A stretch of DNA of 10,144 nt from contig JBECKV010000046.1 of the NCBI GenBank assembly GCA_040235495.1, positions 1 to 10,144 on the forward strand, read 5' to 3'. Source of the stretch: HB2-32-21 sp040235495 (GTDB lineage Bacteria; Pseudomonadota; Gammaproteobacteria; Pseudomonadales; Porticoccaceae). Below the pieces are notes generated by a model that was not told where the DNA came from, did not search any database, and saw only the letters and a list, made by a program, of their open reading frames with translations. A program made the translations under genes and the position numbers. Positions 6,448 through 10,144 of this stretch are shown piece by piece. Positions within the stretch are counted from its first letter, which is position 1. Each line of letters starts with the position of its first letter.

Positions 6448-6795
6448 CTATTGCACTTCGCTGATCATGTATCGCACCACCTCGGCCACCTGTTCATCAC
6501 TGAGTTCGGTGCCGCCACCCTTGGCGGGCATCAGGCCGTAACCTTCGATGGCGTGTTGAATCAACACGTCGGCACCCTGGGGCAGGCGATCGCGCCACAT
6601 TTTCCGGTTACCGAGAATGGGAGCACCGTTCAGGCCCTGAGCGTGGCAGACCTTGCAATGGGCTTCGAACAGCTCCTTGCCCCGCGCCACTGATCCGCTG
6701 TCCGTATCACAAGCGGTCAACAACGACAGTGAATACAGGGCCAACCAGGCGCTCCGTGTCGGACGCACCCACGACCATGGTTTTGCGGGCAGCAT
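6448..6795 (-). CDS. Small monoheme cytochrome c lipoprotein
   Basis: This 115-residue class I cytochrome c (cytochrome c5/cbb3-subunit-like) has one heme site, C-K-V-C-H at 47-51, and a probable axial Met89 in Y-G-L-M-P-A. It ends in the usual C-terminal helix (D-E-Q-V-A-E-V-V-R-Y-M). A hydrophobic N-terminal stretch ends in L-L-T-A-C with Cys29, a lipobox, so the protein is probably a lipid-anchored periplasmic electron carrier. The ATG at 6793-6795 has GAGGA at 6803-6807, which touches the stop of the preceding gene (gap 11 nt), suggesting coupling. It likely shuttles electrons between the multiheme cytochrome and a terminal acceptor or donor. Confidence 0.88.
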   Translation of the reverse strand: MLPAKPWSWVRPTRSAWLALYSLSLLTACDTDSGSVARGKELFEAHCKVCHAQGLNGAPILGNRKMWRDRLPQGADVLIQHAIEGYGLMPAKGGGTELSDEQVAEVVRYMISEVQ

Positions 6796-6802
6796 GACGG
6801 CA

Positions 6803-6807
6803 TCCTC
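6803..6807 (-). promoter_or_regulatory. Shine-Dalgarno of the cytochrome c lipoprotein gene
   Basis: GAGGA lies 7 nt before the ATG at 6793-6795 and shares a base with the stop codon (6807-6809) of the upstream gene. Confidence 0.7.
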
Positions 6808-7376
6808 TACAGGGGCACACGGATTACCACACCGCCCATGACATCACCCAGCTTGAAATCCGTTTTCGGTGTGTCCTTGTGCTCGTTGTGGCAGCTGATA
6901 CAGGCTTCCGCTACCGCCACATCCGGATAGACAGCGGTGAAATAGGTAACTCCGCCCAGTTCTTCCCGACCGTAGAAGTTTTCGCCAGGATTATCAGCAG
7001 TGTATTGAAGACCCTCTTGCTCGATCGGCGTCTTTGGCGCATTTTGTTTGTTGATAGGCCAGATGGATTGCAGGGAGTAGGTAAATTCATCGGTCATTTC
7101 CGCCACGGCTTCGGAACCGGCCCGGAACATCTGCGCCGGCAGGGGCGCGCCATTATCCAGATCCTGCCAGTGTTCGACCGGCTTGATGACATCCGCGCCG
7201 GCGGGTCCAAGGCGCTGGACAATCATCTTGGTGTAATTGGTACGATCCGCTTTCATCACCGCAAACAGGGAATCGGTGTAAAGCTTGGGATCGATACCGG
7301 TTTGTTGTTCACCACAGGCGGTCAAGCCCGCGGCTACGACTGCCAGGGCAGCAAGGCGTGATGGTGTTTTCTTCAT
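6807..7376 (-). CDS. DUF3365 (Tll0287-like) heme lipoprotein
   Basis: This 189-residue protein has a lipoprotein signal ending L-T-A-C at Cys21 and one heme site, C-I-S-C-H at 159-163. Shared DUF3365/Tll0287-like features are the Y-T-A-D-N-P...F-Y-G segment, an aromatic sensor-like fold before the heme site (A-V-Y-P-D-V-A-V-A-E-A), and the closing L-G-D-V-M-G-G-V-V-I-R-V. Members with CxxCH are thought to be periplasmic c-type heme proteins used in redox or gas sensing; the exact role is unknown. The ATG at 7374-7376 is chosen because AGGAG lies 8 nt upstream and the signal peptide begins there; the frame also runs back to 7436 inside the upstream gene. The gap to the multiheme gene is 29 nt. 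Confidence 0.82.
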   Translation of the reverse strand: MKKTPSRLAALAVVAAGLTACGEQQTGIDPKLYTDSLFAVMKADRTNYTKMIVQRLGPAGADVIKPVEHWQDLDNGAPLPAQMFRAGSEAVAEMTDEFTYSLQSIWPINKQNAPKTPIEQEGLQYTADNPGENFYGREELGGVTYFTAVYPDVAVAEACISCHNEHKDTPKTDFKLGDVMGGVVIRVPL

Positions 7377-7384
7377 AGCGCTAT

Positions 7385-7389
7385 CTCCT
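7385..7389 (-). promoter_or_regulatory. Shine-Dalgarno of the DUF3365 gene
   Basis: AGGAG lies 8 nt before the ATG at 7374-7376. It rules out the longer in-frame start at 7436. Confidence 0.75.
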
Positions 7390-7405
7390 GCTAGGTTGAG
7401 GGAGC

Positions 7406-8716
7406 TCACTGAGTGGCTTCCCGTTTCAATGCCCACTCGATGGAGGGGACATGTTCGCCAGGTGGTCCGGAAAAGTTATTTTTGATCAGCGTCGTGTCAG
7501 CCAGGGCGTCGATGGAAAACCGGAGGCTGTGGCACTGCATGCAAACCGGACGAATCATTTTTTCGTTGGGTCTTAAATTCATGTTCTGGTTATGCTCGAC
7601 GCGCAAGCCTGCCTTTTTTTGCGCTGATACCGATACTCGGGGCAGGTGACAGGTGGCGCAGCTCACGCTTCGTTGCGCTGGCAGCTTCCCCGCCGCGACA
7701 GCGGCCGCGAGCTGGCCGTGGGGCGAGTTTGCAAAGGCCGTACTGTGCTCGTCCTGGTGACAGTTCAGGCAGGCGCTGGTGGCGGCATATTGCCTGTCGA
7801 AGCGATGCGCGCCGTGACAGGCGAGACAGGAATGAGGCTCTGCCTGTTTGTCACTGTTCAGTGACAGCCGAGCGGCGCCTGGCGTGATCGCTTCGAGCCC
7901 CTGGGCCAGGCGCATGCCGTGCTTGCCCTGCAAAAAGCCCGTGGTTTCGGCCGCATGACATTTTTGACAACTGTCCATGCCCGGCTTTGCCAGCCAGTCT
8001 CCGGACCCATCGGCATGGCAGCCACCGCAATGAATCGACGCTTGCCCGTGGGCGCTGGCCAGCCACTGCTCCCGCGCTTCGACATGCTGAACATGCTTCT
8101 CCTCGAAACGGGGCAAGGTCTCATACCCTGGGGGTAAATCACCCGCGGCCCCCTGGGGCAAGTCGATGGCTGGCAGGGTTTTCAACCACTCACCCATGGC
8201 ATTGCTCACCAGAAACTCTTCATAGAGGGCGCGGTTGTCGTGGTAATTGTGGCAACCGGCGCTGGCGCACGAGTCGAATGCCAGGTTTTTATGGCTTTCC
8301 CGGTTCTCGCCAATATCCCGGTGGCAGTGATAGCAGTAATCGTCGGGCAGGGTTACCCCCATGGCACGAGTCTGCTCCTGCTGGTGCTCGACGTGACAGG
8401 AGATACAGTAGCGGGCATCGACAATGGCGACGCGATCAGCGTTACGCGGATCGGTGAATTTTTTCCTGGGGTGGGAGTCGTGCGCTGCCTCCAACTCGGC
8501 GCCGTGACAATCCATGCAGGCATCCTGCAATACTTCCCGACCGCCAAAGGCTTCGCTATGGCAGGCGCCACAGGCGAGCTCTATCTGATAGTGACCCCAG
8601 GTGGCCTCGCCCACCAACAGCGCGGACTTGTCGGCATCAACGAACATTTTGTATCCGTAAAATCCTGCTATCGCCACTGTGACCAAAATCCAGACTACCC
8701 ATAAATATTTATTCAA
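7406..8716 (-). CDS. Membrane-anchored undecaheme c-type cytochrome
   Basis: This 436-residue protein has an N-terminal membrane anchor (about residues 5-24) and a periplasmic multiheme body. Ten CxxCH sites begin at residues 49, 67, 104, 128, 230, 250, 297, 316, 353 and 392. One wider C-x4-C-H lies at 150-156, making eleven potential hemes. They fall in two clusters (49-156 and 230-396) joined by a heme-free linker of about 75 residues rich in Pro and Leu. No active-site Lys or Tyr pattern of NrfA, ONR or HAO was recognised, so it is more likely an electron conduit than a known reductase. The start is TTG at 8714-8716: no ATG or GTG precedes it in frame, and the next Met (24) would cut the anchor. 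A GGA lies 9 nt upstream. It follows the fused flavoprotein by 62 nt, its likely electron partner. Confidence 0.88.
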   Translation of the reverse strand: MNKYLWVVWILVTVAIAGFYGYKMFVDADKSALLVGEATWGHYQIELACGACHSEAFGGREVLQDACMDCHGAELEAAHDSHPRKKFTDPRNADRVAIVDARYCISCHVEHQQEQTRAMGVTLPDDYCYHCHRDIGENRESHKNLAFDSCASAGCHNYHDNRALYEEFLVSNAMGEWLKTLPAIDLPQGAAGDLPPGYETLPRFEEKHVQHVEAREQWLASAHGQASIHCGGCHADGSGDWLAKPGMDSCQKCHAAETTGFLQGKHGMRLAQGLEAITPGAARLSLNSDKQAEPHSCLACHGAHRFDRQYAATSACLNCHQDEHSTAFANSPHGQLAAAVAAGKLPAQRSVSCATCHLPRVSVSAQKKAGLRVEHNQNMNLRPNEKMIRPVCMQCHSLRFSIDALADTTLIKNNFSGPPGEHVPSIEWALKREATQ

Positions 8717-8778
8717 AACCTTGTTTCCAAACCCTTGCGCGACGCTCGACTCGCCGATGCTTCGGCAACGATTACCAC

Positions 8779-10144
8779 TTAAAAGTAATAAACGCTTACA
8801 ACATGGCTGATCAACAAGGCCGGCAGCGGCCAGCTGACAACAATATGAAAGCGGTTAAAGGCCAAACGTAATTGCCGCGCCCGCCGCGGACTCAGCCGGT
8901 GACTCAGGGCCACCGCCATGCCGGTCATGGCGCCCACGGTGAGCACCAGCAGAAAATCAAGCATGAGCAGAAAATTAAGGTTGACGCCCAGATGCAGGCC
9001 GGTGTGCAGCACCAAGGTCACCACGCACATCAGACCCAGCGCCGCATGACCAAGTCGCCAGGCACCGAAGTCACCCATCCAGACGAGGTTAAAACGCTTG
9101 CGCAGCGACATCAGCAGGCCAATGGCCGTCATTCCCAGCAAGGTAAAGCCGGTGACCTGCTTCCACAATTTGTCGTTCCAGACGGTCTCGAACCAGCCCT
9201 GACGCTGGACGCTGTCGGCGGTTTGCGCCCCTGGCAAACCGGTCAGGGCGCCCACCAACAGGAACACCGCCATGGAGGCAATCAGCAAGCTTCGCCATGC
9301 CCGTTCGCCGGTCGCTGCCACCGGTGTGGCGCAGTGCTCGCTGACTAAACTGACCAACAGGGGTTTGCAGGAACCACACACGGTGCCCGCGCCGGTATCG
9401 GCCCTCAACTGTTCAAGAACAAGGCCGGGCCCTGCGTATGACGCCTCGGCGACGCGCTCGCGCGTATTCCAACCCACGCCTTCATCGGCCTTGCCATATT
9501 GGCTGGAGAGACAGGCCATCAACTCACCCTGGGTAACGTTGTTACACTGGCAAATCACCGCGCTTGCCGGCCATTCACTGATGCGGATCTCGCTTTGTGC
9601 CGACCACAGGCGGCCGGTACGCTGAAAACGGCGAATCCGGGACAGACCGACTCGACGCCGCGCGGTAAAGGTTTCCTGGATACGACTGAGCTCCGGCCAC
9701 TCGCCAATTGAAATAATGCCCAGCAAACGTTGCCGATAGAGAATCAGCCGTCGATAAATACGCTGATCCGGATCACGATAAACATACTGCCGCTGGAAAG
9801 GCCGCTCCGGTAATTCGACCACTTCACCAATACTGCAAATGGCTTCACCAATGACCTTGAGACGGTTGACCACCAGTGAGCTGATGTAGCGGGCTTTCTC
9901 ACCGTTTATAACCGCCGCCGCAACCGCCGCCTGTTCATAGCCGGGATTGACGACGCCATGGGTTTTGCCCCGGTGTTCGCAACACTCGCCAATGGCGTAG
10001 ATACCCGGCGCGGAAGTCAGCAACTGATCATCCACGACAATGCCACGGCGCACCGTAAGCCCCGCATTCCGGGCCAGTTCCACATTGGGTGTAATGCCGG
10101 CGCACAAGAGCACGGTGTCGCAGTCCACCTCCTCGCCATCATTG
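8779..10144 (-). CDS. NirB-like FAD/NAD(P)H reductase - BFD [2Fe-2S] - diheme b membrane fusion (5' truncated)
   Basis: The coding frame runs off the right edge; 455 C-terminal residues are visible. First comes the end of a pyridine-nucleotide-disulfide/NirB-type reductase, with L-L-C-A-G-I-T-P-N and the FAD motif G-I-Y-A-I-G-E-C. A BFD-like [2Fe-2S] domain follows, with C-x-C (codons at 9544-9552) and C-x-x-C (9367-9378). Finally there are five predicted membrane helices. Helix 3 and helix 5 each carry two His exactly 14 residues apart (codons 9046-9048 and 9004-9006; 8845-8847 and 8803-8805), the spacing seen in diheme b proteins. Basic loops (after helices 2 and 4) place the flavin and Fe-S parts in the cytoplasm. 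It lacks the siroheme domain of true NirB in the visible part. It probably carries electrons between NAD(P)H and the periplasmic cytochromes encoded next. The reductase assignment is firm; the heme b claim is inferred. Confidence 0.8.
   Translation of the reverse strand, partial: NDGEEVDCDTVLLCAGITPNVELARNAGLTVRRGIVVDDQLLTSAPGIYAIGECCEHRGKTHGVVNPGYEQAAVAAAVINGEKARYISSLVVNRLKVIGEAICSIGEVVELPERPFQRQYVYRDPDQRIYRRLILYRQRLLGIISIGEWPELSRIQETFTARRRVGLSRIRRFQRTGRLWSAQSEIRISEWPASAVICQCNNVTQGELMACLSSQYGKADEGVGWNTRERVAEASYAGPGLVLEQLRADTGAGTVCGSCKPLLVSLVSEHCATPVAATGERAWRSLLIASMAVFLLVGALTGLPGAQTADSVQRQGWFETVWNDKLWKQVTGFTLLGMTAIGLLMSLRKRFNLVWMGDFGAWRLGHAALGLMCVVTLVLHTGLHLGVNLNFLLMLDFLLVLTVGAMTGMAVALSHRLSPRRARQLRLAFNRFHIVVSWPLPALLISHVVSVYYF

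Noticed and set aside
7406..8716. Named enzyme (NrfA, octaheme nitrite/tetrathionate reductase or hydroxylamine oxidoreductase)
   Set aside because: Eleven heme sites, no CxxCK and no recognised active-site pattern; a catalytic assignment would be a guess.
8779..10144. True assimilatory nitrite reductase NirB
   Set aside because: The visible C-terminal part has a membrane domain and no siroheme/[4Fe-4S] nitrite reductase domain, so only the flavoprotein and BFD parts are NirB-like.

Overview
The window looks like a chromosomal piece of a moderately GC-rich Gammaproteobacterium. The evidence is the divergent tesA / ybbA-ybbP neighbourhood, which is typical of that class, followed by a periplasm-oriented electron-transfer operon rich in c-type cytochromes. 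The species cannot be named from the sequence. No rRNA, tRNA, transposase or CRISPR array was seen.

Left part (1-4943). An unrecognised reading frame ends at 167 and converges on tesA (195-899, minus), a periplasmic SGNH-family lysophospholipase/arylesterase. On the other side, on the plus strand, lie ybbA (1765-2493, ABC ATPase) and ybbP (2490-4943, FtsX/MacB-type permease), joined by an ATGA overlap. The roughly 860 bp between the two gene starts is not an ordinary promoter region. It holds a broken 5' end of ybbA beside tesA, and a broken 5' end of tesA beside ybbA. The simplest reading is an old tandem duplication of the tesA/ybbA junction in which each copy kept only one working start. 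Between the remnants are two families of tandem repeats with a 16 bp period, a possible acetyltransferase remnant and a hairpin.

Right part (5032-10144). Six genes, all on the minus strand and closely spaced (gaps of 62, 29, 11, 49 and 29 nt), look like one operon read from right to left. In order they are: a 5'-truncated NirB-like FAD/NAD(P)H reductase fused to a BFD [2Fe-2S] domain and a five-helix, probably diheme b membrane domain; a membrane-anchored c-type cytochrome with eleven heme sites; a DUF3365 (Tll0287-like) lipoprotein with one heme site; a small monoheme cytochrome c lipoprotein; a group I truncated haemoglobin; and a ferredoxin-domain FAD/NAD(P)H reductase.

Inferred working model: the fusion protein moves electrons from cytoplasmic NAD(P)H through FAD, the Fe-S centre and two stacked b hemes to the periplasmic face. 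There the eleven-heme cytochrome and two heme lipoproteins would pass them to, or take them from, an unknown partner. The haemoglobin/reductase pair at the end of the operon looks like a cytoplasmic NO dioxygenase. Together this suggests nitrogen-oxide reduction or detoxification, but no known catalytic nitrite, NO or hydroxylamine site was identified, so the substrate remains open.
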